Shown here one piece after another: positions 11,803 through 19,705 of a DNA stretch of 42,961 nucleotides. Position 1 is the first letter of the stretch; every line of letters starts with the position of its first letter. A program made the translations under genes and the position numbers. The stretch comes from a virus: IMG/VR virus record IMGVR_UViG_3300032245_000325, positions 1 through 42,961 of that record; one strand, given 5' to 3'. Under the pieces are notes generated by a model, which was not told the DNA's origin, ran no database searches, and was given only the letters and a program-made list of their open reading frames with translations.

Positions 11803-12318
11803 TTCTTCCAATTCGTCTAGGGCCTGTTGATACTGGGCCTCACGTACCTGTACTGCTGTACCTCCTGCCAGTCGCCACTCACGGCAATTGCTGGTACGAT
11901 CATCTACTAAGATATCATCAATGCTGGTACAGTGGCCCTGCTTGTCCTCACTGTAGGGTCCAAAGTGTACACGGAACCCGTGTTCACCGTAGTGCTCGTT
12001 GATCCAATCTACCTTGTCGTGAAATGCTCCGTGCATGTCATTGTTGTGCGGTATGGCAGTTAATATCTTAACATCATAGTCTAGATTATCGCGGAACTTT
12101 AGAGCCAGGGCTACCAACTCATCTGCCTGGGGCATCTTGGGTAGAATTCTGTAAAAATTCTGTTGATCAGCAATCTGACGCCATTGATGTGCGGGCCAAC
12201 GTCCTGTTTGTTCGGCGGCCTGTTGCTCTTCTTTAGTAGCCCGTATTAGTTGTCGGGCCGCCGTGTTGAAGTCTGCTAGGACCCCATCCATGTCCAAATA
12301 TATTGTGGGTTTTTTCAT
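11767..12318 (-). CDS. HAD-superfamily phosphatase, 5'-nucleotidase-like, 183 aa
   Basis: YLDMDGVLADF (residues 7-17) is HAD motif I with the nucleophilic Asp. A later DILVDDRTSN segment fits motif IV. The region between is a helical cap. The layout resembles 5'(3')-deoxyribonucleotidase-like phage proteins, so it may trim nucleotides, but sugar phosphates are also possible. It does not look like GmhB of heptose synthesis. It follows the nucleotidyltransferase gene by three bases and overlaps the GNAT gene at its 3' end. Confidence 0.85.
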   Translation of the reverse strand: MKKPTIYLDMDGVLADFNTAARQLIRATKEEQQAAEQTGRWPAHQWRQIADQQNFYRILPKMPQADELVALALKFRDNLDYDVKILTAIPHNNDMHGAFHDKVDWINEHYGEHGFRVHFGPYSEDKQGHCTSIDDILVDDRTSNCREWRLAGGTAVQVREAQYQQALDELEELFQSLMTINMI

Positions 12319-12321
12319 AGT

Positions 12322-13014
12322 TTATATACTGAGTTCTTGATCGTGAAGCCTGTCAATCAGACGAGTCATACCATCTATCACGTGATCATTACGCAGACTT
12401 TTATAGACCAAGTTTGGTATACTGAATTCACCTGCAGGTGTGGCAAGACCCTGTTTACGATATTTGCGTAGTAATTTTAGCGCCTTTCTACAGACTTGTA
12501 AAGAGCCTGTCATCGTGGCCCGTTGCAGTATTTTTGTCCAGAGTGCCACCTTGTGCTCTAGATCTTGTTGATCATACTGGGGCTGTACTCGTTGTGGTTT
12601 GCGTAGCCAACGATCGTCTGATACACTGAACAGGCCAGCGGTAACTCCTGGTGAGCGATGATCTTCTATGTAGAGTTCTACAGGTATACCGTGGATTTCT
12701 AATTGGTGTTGACGCTTGTAGAGCAAGCGTTTGCTGTCAAACAGTTCGGCAACTTCACGGTCACACCTAACACTGTCAAAGTTTGCAATGATGTGTAGAT
12801 CAATGTCACTGGCTGCGGTATAGGTATAGTTGACATTACCGCCTGTGATCACAACGTCGTTGACATCAACGGGCACATCTACAAATTCTAGGAAGTCTTC
12901 TGCCATGCGTAGTAGGGCACCTCGAACTTCGGATTTGAGGCGATCGTGGTCCCAAATCTTGGGATTTAATGTAGGGTTACGGCCTACGGGTTCTGCAAAC
13001 TCATTTTGAATCAT
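12322..13014 (-). CDS. Nucleotidyltransferase-superfamily protein, 230 aa
   Basis: The core GGNVNYTYTAASDIDLHII (residues about 58-76) has the Pol-beta-type GG/GS...DxDxH signature, with a further acidic strand VELYIED downstream. This is a minimal nucleotidyltransferase domain followed by a helical C-terminal domain rich in Arg and Lys (RKALKLLRKYRKQG) that could bind nucleic acid. Similar proteins occur in aquatic T4-like phages, with unknown substrates. The late core CATAAATA is only six bases before its ATG. Confidence 0.8.
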   Translation of the reverse strand: MIQNEFAEPVGRNPTLNPKIWDHDRLKSEVRGALLRMAEDFLEFVDVPVDVNDVVITGGNVNYTYTAASDIDLHIIANFDSVRCDREVAELFDSKRLLYKRQHQLEIHGIPVELYIEDHRSPGVTAGLFSVSDDRWLRKPQRVQPQYDQQDLEHKVALWTKILQRATMTGSLQVCRKALKLLRKYRKQGLATPAGEFSIPNLVYKSLRNDHVIDGMTRLIDRLHDQELSI

Positions 13015-13020
13015 ATAGAA

Positions 13021-13028
13021 TATTTATG
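13021..13028 (-). promoter_or_regulatory. Late-type promoter CATAAATA, minus strand
   Basis: The minus-strand CATAAATA leaves only six bases before the ATG at 13014. No ribosome binding site fits between. Confidence 0.6.
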
Positions 13029-13030
13029 CG

Positions 13031-13038
13031 GTAAATAT
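13031..13038 (+). promoter_or_regulatory. Late-type promoter GTAAATAT, plus strand
   Basis: The core TAAATA (13032-13037) lies eight bases before the ATG at 13046. It forms a divergent pair with the minus-strand box at 13021. Confidence 0.5.
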
Positions 13039-13045
13039 GCTTTGT

Positions 13046-13600
13046 ATGATAAAGAAAAAATATCCAGGTTACCTACTGGTCGCTAATCCTAATAATCCCA
13101 GAGATGAACTCAGTAAAGCCGTGCTTCTCTGTGTAAACCATGCGGGAAACCTAGCCATAGGCCTACAAATTAACAATCCCCTAGAAGACATTGATCTACA
13201 ACATGTAGCAGATAATCTAGGCATGGAATCCTCAGTCAACGCACCATTATGGTTTGGGGGCAACATATCACAGAACAAAATACATGTAGTTCACAGCAAC
13301 GATTGGCGGGGATTGAGTACAGTAAAAATGAATGACGAAATATCAGTCACTAACGACATCAGTGTGTTAGCCGCTATAGCCAGGGGTGAAGGTCCTAGAT
13401 ATTTTAGAGCCTGTGCAGGCTATTGGTTATGGGATGACGGGCGTATGGATCGAATGTTAAATCCCAGAGCCAAAGATGAGCCCATTAAATGGGAAATCGC
13501 TCCCGCTACAATGGACAGCATATTTGATGGTGAAGGACCTGATCAATGGCGGGCAGTGTTAGACAAAGCCGCCAAGTATCAAGTTGACGCTTGGTTTTAA
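13046..13600 (+). CDS. AlgH/UPF0301-like protein, 184 aa
   Basis: I chose the ATG at 13046 because the one at 13037 overlaps the promoter core. GYLLVANPN near the N-terminus, then LSKAVLLCVNHAGNLAIGLQINNPL, matches the start of the bacterial AlgH/YqgE family (UPF0301). LWFGGNISQNKIHVVHSN and a later GYWLWDDGRMD also fit. The family's biochemical role is unclear. No ribosome binding site is present. Its stop overlaps the convergent gp41 gene by four bases. Confidence 0.85.
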   Translation: MIKKKYPGYLLVANPNNPRDELSKAVLLCVNHAGNLAIGLQINNPLEDIDLQHVADNLGMESSVNAPLWFGGNISQNKIHVVHSNDWRGLSTVKMNDEISVTNDISVLAAIARGEGPRYFRACAGYWLWDDGRMDRMLNPRAKDEPIKWEIAPATMDSIFDGEGPDQWRAVLDKAAKYQVDAWF

Positions 13601-15048
13601 TCCTTTTCTGGATTTAGACTGTTTAGCATAGAGCGCATCAAAGGTGCGCTGTTGGGTTTGATGTTCATTGATTTAATACTCATGCCCTGTTTAGGATCTA
13701 CCTCAATGATCTCCCCAGTCTCGGGATCTGTAGTGGTACTAACTGTACTGGTACGTTTTAAGTTGGCATACTGATTGCCTACAGGACTTTGTGGTTTATT
13801 GTAACCGCCCTGATCTTCTTCATCACCTAGATCACTGATGCGTAGGGTATCCAAATTAAATTCTAGATCAACTTTCTGCCCAACACCACTTGAACTACGA
13901 GTCTTCATAAATTGAATTTGATAGCGTCCACGTTCCTTCATAGCACGACTAGTAAAGATACCAATCACATTATCCGCCGTCATAATCTTACTCAAACCGC
14001 CCGAGATATGACTGTGATCAAACTCAATTTCTTCAACAGCACTACGATTCAACTGTGACGCTGTAACCGTGATACATTGTGTTTCCATTGCCAAATTTCG
14101 AATCTCTTCTGACACATATTTGTCTTTAACAAATAGATCACTAGGACTAACCTTCACACTTAAAGGCATCATTAAATCGAGGTAATCTATTAACAAAACG
14201 TCTGGTTTGTGACCGGTTTTGACCTGATATTCTTTCAAATAGGCTCGAATATCGTTACAATTTTTGCCTGAGGGCATATACTTAATCTGTAGATGTCCTG
14301 ACTTCTTTTCCAGCATTTTAACTTTGAGTTCAACATCATCGATATTTCGGAAAATGTCTCTAGTACCAATCCCTGTGGTCATACTATCCAAACGCATAGA
14401 CACTAAACCCTCTGAAAGTTCAAATGTTAGATAAATCACATTTAATCCAGCCATTGCCCAATTAACACCTAAGTTAGCAAGGAATAATGATTTACCACCA
14501 CCCGATCCTGCACAGAAAATATTCAACTCTCCTCGATTAAATCCACCATACAACTTCTTATCAATACTAGGCCATCCTGTACTAATTTGTCCATTACCGT
14601 CTTTTAACTTAGTTAATCGAGCCCTGGGGTCATCAAAATAGTCTGTGCCCATGTCTTTGTTCAAACTAATCTGTATAGCATCTTTAATTAATTTTTCCAC
14701 AGGACCATAGTCACCTGCTTCTAATAAATCACTGCTCTTAATGATAGCACGTTCTAGCCCTTTGTGACGACTAAAGTTTTCAAACTCGTCCATAAGCCAA
14801 TCATAATTTTCTTTGGGCAATGCCACAGGATTAAATTGACTCTTTGTTGATGCGTTGACGATATTTGCCTCGGGCATCACCTTGTATTCATCAACATACT
14901 TGTTGATAAATTCTGCGCTATCCTGTAGTCGTTGATCAAAGTTTTCAGGGTCAAAAATGTTTTGACAGCGGATAAAAGTTTCTGCATCCGAAAGGAACAT
15001 CTCTAGATACAGTTTCTGCATTTCATAATCGTAATTTGTTTTATTCAT
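13597..15048 (-). CDS. 41: Replicative DNA helicase gp41 (DnaB-like), 483 aa
   Basis: This is the T4 gp41-type hexameric 5'-3' helicase of the replication fork. The Walker A GSGGGKS is at residues 181-187, the Walker B VLLIDYLDLM at about 284-293, and a helical N-terminal domain of about 150 residues precedes them, followed by a RecA fold with QLNRSA and the C-terminal HISGGLSKIMTADNVIGI. Length is near T4 gp41 (475). It overlaps the primase gene by eight bases, which fits translational coupling of the primosome partners. Confidence 0.95.
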   Translation of the reverse strand: MNKTNYDYEMQKLYLEMFLSDAETFIRCQNIFDPENFDQRLQDSAEFINKYVDEYKVMPEANIVNASTKSQFNPVALPKENYDWLMDEFENFSRHKGLERAIIKSSDLLEAGDYGPVEKLIKDAIQISLNKDMGTDYFDDPRARLTKLKDGNGQISTGWPSIDKKLYGGFNRGELNIFCAGSGGGKSLFLANLGVNWAMAGLNVIYLTFELSEGLVSMRLDSMTTGIGTRDIFRNIDDVELKVKMLEKKSGHLQIKYMPSGKNCNDIRAYLKEYQVKTGHKPDVLLIDYLDLMMPLSVKVSPSDLFVKDKYVSEEIRNLAMETQCITVTASQLNRSAVEEIEFDHSHISGGLSKIMTADNVIGIFTSRAMKERGRYQIQFMKTRSSSGVGQKVDLEFNLDTLRISDLGDEEDQGGYNKPQSPVGNQYANLKRTSTVSTTTDPETGEIIEVDPKQGMSIKSMNIKPNSAPLMRSMLNSLNPEKD

Positions 15049-16024
15049 TTATACTCTCTAATTTTTTCTTCAGTAGATTTATTTTTATCTCTCCTGCAAC
15101 CCTGTAGTGTAAGATTGTGGTTAGTACATACAAGCGTCCATATTTCTTTACAGCATCTGCCACGTCTTTTACATCATCACCCCATGGAGGTAGACTAACT
15201 GTCCAATTATTTTTTACAGCATGTTTGAGCATCTTAGCACCCGGGCGATCTCGATCAGGTACACATATGATTTCTCTGCCTAATGCTTGTAATCTCGCCA
15301 CTTGAGTATCATTGGGCTCATTAGTCATAATGGCAACTCCGTCTATAGCAATGGCGTCAAACTGCCCTTCTGTAACTACGACATACTGCCTATCACGACC
15401 TTGTCTATCCATATTGAATACGTATCCACTTTGACTATCTGTAAGGTATTTAGGTTTACCTTCTGTTATTTTTCTTCCAGTATATCCAACAACCTTACCA
15501 TCTTGATAAAAAGGTATCAATATTCTGTCTACATATCCCGGTGCAGGTGACCACATCCAGTTGTACCAGTCTATGTTCATTCCCCTGCCTAATAGGTATT
15601 CTATAATAGAAGTTACATCTTCGCCTTCAGCAATCCACGATGTTAATGTTTTGCTGTCTTCGGGTAACTGTATTTCATTAAGTGTGAAATTTAATGCCTT
15701 GGCCATTGAGGGCATATTTTCTTGATACTTGAGTGCAACAATACCCAACTTACCTACATCATTATCACCAAGACCTAACCATTTGAACAGTTGCTTAGTG
15801 TTACCGCTTAATAGTTTACCAGGTGACCATCCCGCTTTGAATCCACAGTTAAAACAATGATATGTCCAAGCGTCACCTTCTGATTTTATACCACCGCGCT
15901 TGCGTGTGTCTGGTTTTTCACCTTTATGGTGGCAACAGACTGCATTAAAACTTACCCAACCACCTGATGTATTTTTACGATTCGGTGGGAGTAGTGTTAA
16001 GAGTGTAGACAGTATTTCATTCAC
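15041..16024 (-). CDS. 61: DNA primase gp61, 327 aa
   Basis: A zinc-binding domain is visible, with Cys30, Cys31, His32 and His33 followed by CFNC at 57-60. A TOPRIM core follows, with VTEGQFDA (217-224) carrying the catalytic Glu and PDRDRPGA (256-263) carrying the DxD acids. This matches the T4 gp61 type, which makes RNA primers on the lagging strand with gp41. It lies directly upstream of gp41 and ten bases after the virion-like gene at 16034. Confidence 0.95.
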   Translation of the reverse strand: MNEILSTLLTLLPPNRKNTSGGWVSFNAVCCHHKGEKPDTRKRGGIKSEGDAWTYHCFNCGFKAGWSPGKLLSGNTKQLFKWLGLGDNDVGKLGIVALKYQENMPSMAKALNFTLNEIQLPEDSKTLTSWIAEGEDVTSIIEYLLGRGMNIDWYNWMWSPAPGYVDRILIPFYQDGKVVGYTGRKITEGKPKYLTDSQSGYVFNMDRQGRDRQYVVVTEGQFDAIAIDGVAIMTNEPNDTQVARLQALGREIICVPDRDRPGAKMLKHAVKNNWTVSLPPWGDDVKDVADAVKKYGRLYVLTTILHYRVAGEIKINLLKKKLESINE

Positions 16025-16033
16025 TATGCTAGT

Positions 16034-16873
16034 TTAGCATCTGTAAAGAACTTTGTCAAATGATCCGTAGTAGTTTGGATTATTATTGTTAGATTCGCCG
16101 GGCGCAGTTGCTGGAATATAAGTGAATCGAACATAACTGAAAATACCATTAAAGTTAAAATAATCAATACCAGAAAACCCATTATAAGTTTGAGTTGCGA
16201 TGGTAACATAACGATTAAAACTCGAAGGACTATTATACAATGTTCCTTCTATTTTGAGTGTACCTTTGAAGTTGGTCATGTAGACCGCGGCTGTGTGTAA
16301 TGCAGAGTTACTATTGTATTCTGGATATGCGTAGATGTTACCACTGCGATGTTGATACTTGTGAATCGAATCATCAAACACTCTTTCAAATGCAACCACT
16401 TCTTGGCTGGGTTGTAGCACTGGATAAACGTCTTGTGCCACAGTTAAAAATCCAGGAACACCGTAATATGTATTGCTGTATGCTGGTAAGTAAGTGCCGT
16501 CTGAGTCTTGATATTTTACGCTGAATTGATAGTTACTAACATCTAAGTCCATAGTATCACTTTCAGATAATACAAGTTCTGCTAGTCCTCGAGTTGTCAA
16601 TGTTGTGCCGTCATCTAATATTGTCAATTGTTTTTCTAGTAGCAGGCGTTGTGAAGTTGCATCAAATAACGAAAATACATAAACATCGTTTTGATTGATA
16701 GGAATACGTTTTTGATCGCTATTCTTAAATTGAATACGAACTTTGTTTTTAATACCTTTTTGTATTTTTAGATCGCGTTGATACATAACTCGATTGACTC
16801 CTTTGATTATTGGGTCCAAATCTAATATAACGTCGAGTGTATTAGAATATAAATAGACTGGTAAACTTTGCAT
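16034..16873 (-). CDS. Probable virion protein with baseplate/fibre-like N-terminal domain, 279 aa
   Basis: The N-terminal half has YQRDLKIQKGIKNKVRIQF, then KNSDQKRIPI and a DxxSQR-like stretch, a pattern of BppU-like N-terminal domains found in phage baseplate and fibre proteins. The C-terminal half is beta-rich with Tyr, Ser and Asn, typical of surface-exposed virion proteins. A late core GATAAATA lies six bases before the ATG. It sits oddly between replication genes. Its exact position in the virion is unknown. Confidence 0.6.
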   Translation of the reverse strand: MQSLPVYLYSNTLDVILDLDPIIKGVNRVMYQRDLKIQKGIKNKVRIQFKNSDQKRIPINQNDVYVFSLFDATSQRLLLEKQLTILDDGTTLTTRGLAELVLSESDTMDLDVSNYQFSVKYQDSDGTYLPAYSNTYYGVPGFLTVAQDVYPVLQPSQEVVAFERVFDDSIHKYQHRSGNIYAYPEYNSNSALHTAAVYMTNFKGTLKIEGTLYNSPSSFNRYVTIATQTYNGFSGIDYFNFNGIFSYVRFTYIPATAPGESNNNNPNYYGSFDKVLYRC

Positions 16874-16879
16874 ATTAAG

Positions 16880-16887
16880 TATTTATC
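16880..16887 (-). promoter_or_regulatory. Late-type promoter GATAAATA
   Basis: Minus strand GATAAATA, six bases before the ATG at 16873. No ribosome binding site lies between them. Confidence 0.55.
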
Positions 16888-16892
16888 GAACA

Positions 16893-17276
16893 ATGATTTC
16901 ACCCGGGGCTTTCCAAACTAACTATCCTTTTGTTTCTTGCGTAAAAAGCAATGATATCGAATACGTAGGAATTATTATCAACCTAGATAGTTTTGTCACC
17001 AGCATTTATGACATATCTAAAATACAGGCAGAAGATGACCGTAAATTGTTTTTAGAAATGGGAGAAATATGGTGGTGGGAAAGTAATAGAAAGATACCTA
17101 TCAATATTTTTCTAAAGAAAGAAATGCAGGTATTTAAGTATGCAATAAAAACATTCAACAGCAAAGATATAGAACTAATCTTTGGCCCCGCTGTTAATCT
17201 TAGCGAGATTGCTGAAAAACGCATCAAACGAAAGTTGATACAACTAGTGAGAAATCCTAGGAGTATTCGTAACTAA
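16893..17276 (+). CDS. Conserved T4-like phage protein MISPGAFQ, 127 aa
   Basis: The start MISPGAFQTNYPFVSCVKSN, then EMGEIWWWESNRKIPINIFL and FNSKDIELIFGPAVNLSEI, is a pattern I recall from T4-like phage hypothetical proteins. The C-terminus is basic (KRIKRKLIQLVRNPRSIRN), suggesting nucleic-acid contact. No clear ribosome binding site. It runs head-on into the DnaE-like gene, with 20 bases of overlap. Confidence 0.75.
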   Translation: MISPGAFQTNYPFVSCVKSNDIEYVGIIINLDSFVTSIYDISKIQAEDDRKLFLEMGEIWWWESNRKIPINIFLKKEMQVFKYAIKTFNSKDIELIFGPAVNLSEIAEKRIKRKLIQLVRNPRSIRN

Positions 17277-17835
17277 TACTTTCACATATTAGATTCATTT
17301 GCACAACGATAGCGGCCGCATAGGCTATGGCGTGTGCCTTTTTAAAATAATATTCATCTCCGACGGGTTTCTGCCAAACTTCGTTCTTCACGACGGACCA
17401 GTCTTTTCCAATCAAGTATCGTTTCGCTGGGCGGATTATTGCCAACACAGCGGCTAACTCCTCGATACTCTTTGGCTTCATCTTTCTCAGAATCTGTCCA
17501 TGTCCATTCACATGGAATAGCAAATTGCTGAAGTCGTCTTGTTCCAATAAATCCCATAATGGTTCCTGATTAAGTAGTCGGATTAGATGTTCTTCACTTT
17601 GGACATCTTTGTAAATGCCCACGTTCAAAAAATCTATCTTAAAGTATCCTCGTTCTTCCGCTTCCTTGTAATCCAAACTTGCACTACCTGTTAGAGGATT
17701 TACTGGGATACTACTACTATAAACGCCTGTGTTGTGTTTACGGTTGACACCTTTTTCAAAAATAGTTGCAGGAACATGTTTTATGATGTCCAAAATCTTA
17801 TTTCTGTCAGCAAAGTCAATATCAATATCCGGCAC
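17257..17835 (-). CDS. Minimal DnaE-like (PolIII alpha palm-derived) protein, 192 aa
   Basis: Four blocks align in order with bacterial DNA polymerase III alpha. PDIDIDFADR (residues 2-11) matches PDFDxDF with its catalytic acids. KHNTGVYSS (33-41) matches the HAxGV region, FKIDFL (65-70) the third catalytic Asp strand, and MKPKSIEELAAVLAIIRPA (119-137) the PxxFEDxxAxxALFRPGP block. A C-terminal YYFKKAHAIAYAAAIVVQM matches the FNKSHxxAY helix. PHP, most of the fingers and all C-terminal domains are missing. The GTG start lies inside the kinase gene (14-base overlap). Polymerase activity is not proven; a structural or regulatory replication role is possible. Confidence 0.75.
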   Translation of the reverse strand: MPDIDIDFADRNKILDIIKHVPATIFEKGVNRKHNTGVYSSSIPVNPLTGSASLDYKEAEERGYFKIDFLNVGIYKDVQSEEHLIRLLNQEPLWDLLEQDDFSNLLFHVNGHGQILRKMKPKSIEELAAVLAIIRPAKRYLIGKDWSVVKNEVWQKPVGDEYYFKKAHAIAYAAAIVVQMNLICESISYEYS

Positions 17836-18598
17836 GTCTAATCTCGTCGTATGTTGGGGCGTAGTTACCGCGATGCTGTACTGTTATTCCAGCCGCGACG
17901 TTAGCAAATATTATACTTTTTTCTATGTCTTTTGTATATAGATATTGGAAAGCCAAAGCCGCCAAAAACGTATCGCCACAACCACAAACATCGTTGACTT
18001 CAACTAATTTGGTTGGACAATAGATGTCGTGATGAGGAACTTTTGCGCCGTGTTCGCCCATTGTGACAATCAGCCCAGTACATTCACTTTTGACCCTACT
18101 GTATTCTAATTCATTGATCTTTACCCACGCACCTTGAAAACGTTCCAGGTCAGTTTTCTTCGTATCAATAAACACAGAAATAGAGTGCTCTATAATGCTT
18201 TCAATATTTTCGTAAGTAAGAAAACCTTTATCGTAATCGGAAATTACAACAGCATCGTATGTGTCTATGGGAAATGGAGTACGACCACTCCATGACACAA
18301 TTTCTGGTTCAGTATCAACACGTAGCATGTGTTGGCCAGATCGTTTATCTATGTATCTAGTTTTAATGATGTCTTCTTCGTTGGAGACAAAGTCTACATA
18401 TATTCCTAGATTTTCAAAATTCTTTTTGACGTTTGCGGCCATACCTGGCACATTTTTTGTTTCAGCAATTTTGATCACAGGCACAGGTGCTTCGGGACTT
18501 AGACGATCTATAGTTCCGATTTTATACTCATCAATACAACGATCACCGATTAGTAATACGTTGAATGAGTCCTGTTGTTGAATGTTCTGTTCTGTCAT
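17822..18598 (-). CDS. hldA: PfkB-family kinase, heptose-7-phosphate kinase-like (HldE domain I), 258 aa
   Basis: GDRCIDEYKIGTIDRLSPEAPVPVI (read from residue 18) has the typical HldE/RfaE N-terminal signature with SPEAPVP. GMAANV (52-57) and SDYDKG (120-125) follow, and DVCGCGDT (203-210) is the ribokinase-family active site, with Cys where Thr or Ala is usual. It would phosphorylate D-glycero-beta-D-manno-heptose 7-phosphate. It is shorter than the usual domain, about 300-320 residues. Its first 56 bases overlap the adenylyltransferase gene in another frame. Confidence 0.8.
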   Translation of the reverse strand: MTEQNIQQQDSFNVLLIGDRCIDEYKIGTIDRLSPEAPVPVIKIAETKNVPGMAANVKKNFENLGIYVDFVSNEEDIIKTRYIDKRSGQHMLRVDTEPEIVSWSGRTPFPIDTYDAVVISDYDKGFLTYENIESIIEHSISVFIDTKKTDLERFQGAWVKINELEYSRVKSECTGLIVTMGEHGAKVPHHDIYCPTKLVEVNDVCGCGDTFLAALAFQYLYTKDIEKSIIFANVAAGITVQHRGNYAPTYDEIRRAGY

Positions 18599-18935
18599 AA
18601 AATTTTATTTCTTTACAAAGGTGTGAACCTAATATAGGTTTGTCTTTGTAATCGCTACCCTTGATCATAATGTCAGGCCGATATGTTTCTAGAATATATT
18701 CTAATTCTTCGTCACTGTTAAAGAACCAAACATCATCAACTGATTTTAAATTCTTTAACACGTATTGTCTATCAAATTGATTATTGATAGGTCTATCTGG
18801 TCCTTTTAATTCTTGTACTCTACTATCTGTGTCAATGGCAACTAACAGATAATTTCCTTGACTTTTGGCATATTCTAACATTTCAATATGCCCTCTGTGT
18901 AAAATATCAAAAGTTCCGTTGACAAATATTTTCAT
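18543..18935 (-). CDS. hldC: Heptose-1-phosphate adenylyltransferase-like (HldE domain II), 130 aa
   Basis: GTFDILHRGH (residues 7-16) is the nucleotidyltransferase HxGH signature. IKGSDYKDKPILG (about 91-103) and EHSTTGLIQRI at the end match HldE C-terminal domains (KGGDY and STT motifs). It would transfer AMP from ATP to heptose 1-phosphate. A glycerol-3-phosphate cytidylyltransferase is the main alternative, made less likely by the neighbouring kinase and epimerase. In E. coli both activities are in one HldE chain, kinase first. Here they are separate and in reverse order. Confidence 0.8.
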   Translation of the reverse strand: MKIFVNGTFDILHRGHIEMLEYAKSQGNYLLVAIDTDSRVQELKGPDRPINNQFDRQYVLKNLKSVDDVWFFNSDEELEYILETYRPDIMIKGSDYKDKPILGSHLCKEIKFYDRTEHSTTGLIQRITNR

Positions 18936-19705
18936 ATATTATAGTAAGTTCTTAATAGTCCTACATCTGCACAGGTATATTCCTGATATTGATGTTTTAG
19001 ATTTTCCGGCATAGGTATATATTCTATACGTGCATTGTATTTGTCGGCAATTGTTTTTGCCACAGTTTCAAATGATGTTGCCTTACCTGTACCAACATTC
19101 CAAATTCCCGTGTCTGGTACACTTAAAAAATGTTTATGTATTTTGCAAACAGTTTCAACCGGAACAAAGTCCCTGGCAAATTTGTCACTGCCTTCAAATA
19201 GTTTTATTACGCCAGTTTCCCTGGCCTGTTTTTCAAACTTGTAATAGGGGCTTGCTTGATCGCCTTTGTGGTCTTCATGCGGTCCGTAGACATTGAAATA
19301 TCGAAACCCTTGGACCTTAATAGGCCAAGTACCTGCTAGAAATGTTATATACCTATCAAACAAATACTTACTCCATGCATATGGACTTTGTGGATTTACA
19401 GGCGCACTTTCATTAAAATTTTTACCTTGACCATAGACGCTTGCGGAACTAGAGTATTGAAAGTTTACATTATGTTTTAGACATTCGCTAACTAACCATC
19501 TACTGAAATCATAGTTATGTTCGAGTACTAATCCTACATTTGTTTCAGTGGTAGATGTTAATGCACCTAGGTGAATTACCCAATCTAATCCATTTACTGA
19601 GGGGAGATTGTCACCAGGTTCATAAAAAGATAACTCGTGATCTTTTAGATGTTTTACCAGATTTTGTCCAATAAAACCTTTATGTCCTGTAATTAAAATT
19701 TTCAT
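18932..19705 (-). CDS. hldD: ADP-L-glycero-D-manno-heptose 6-epimerase-like SDR, 257 aa
   Basis: GHKGFIG (residues 7-13) is the Rossmann NAD(P) motif. The Y109-x3-K113 pair (YAWSK) is the short-chain dehydrogenase active site, with SSSASVYG before it. GFRYFNVYGPHEDHKGDQAS closely follows the HldD consensus. It would epimerise ADP-heptose for lipopolysaccharide. It is shorter than the E. coli enzyme (about 310). It overlaps its neighbours by four bases on both sides, in one operon with the kinase and adenylyltransferase. No GmhA or GmhB is seen in the window. Confidence 0.85.
   Translation of the reverse strand: MKILITGHKGFIGQNLVKHLKDHELSFYEPGDNLPSVNGLDWVIHLGALTSTTETNVGLVLEHNYDFSRWLVSECLKHNVNFQYSSSASVYGQGKNFNESAPVNPQSPYAWSKYLFDRYITFLAGTWPIKVQGFRYFNVYGPHEDHKGDQASPYYKFEKQARETGVIKLFEGSDKFARDFVPVETVCKIHKHFLSVPDTGIWNVGTGKATSFETVAKTIADKYNARIEYIPMPENLKHQYQEYTCADVGLLRTYYNI

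Noticed and set aside
11767-12318. GmhB, the missing phosphatase of heptose synthesis
   Set aside because: The HAD motif I is DMDGVLADF, typical of nucleotidase-like proteins, and the gene is far from the heptose cassette.
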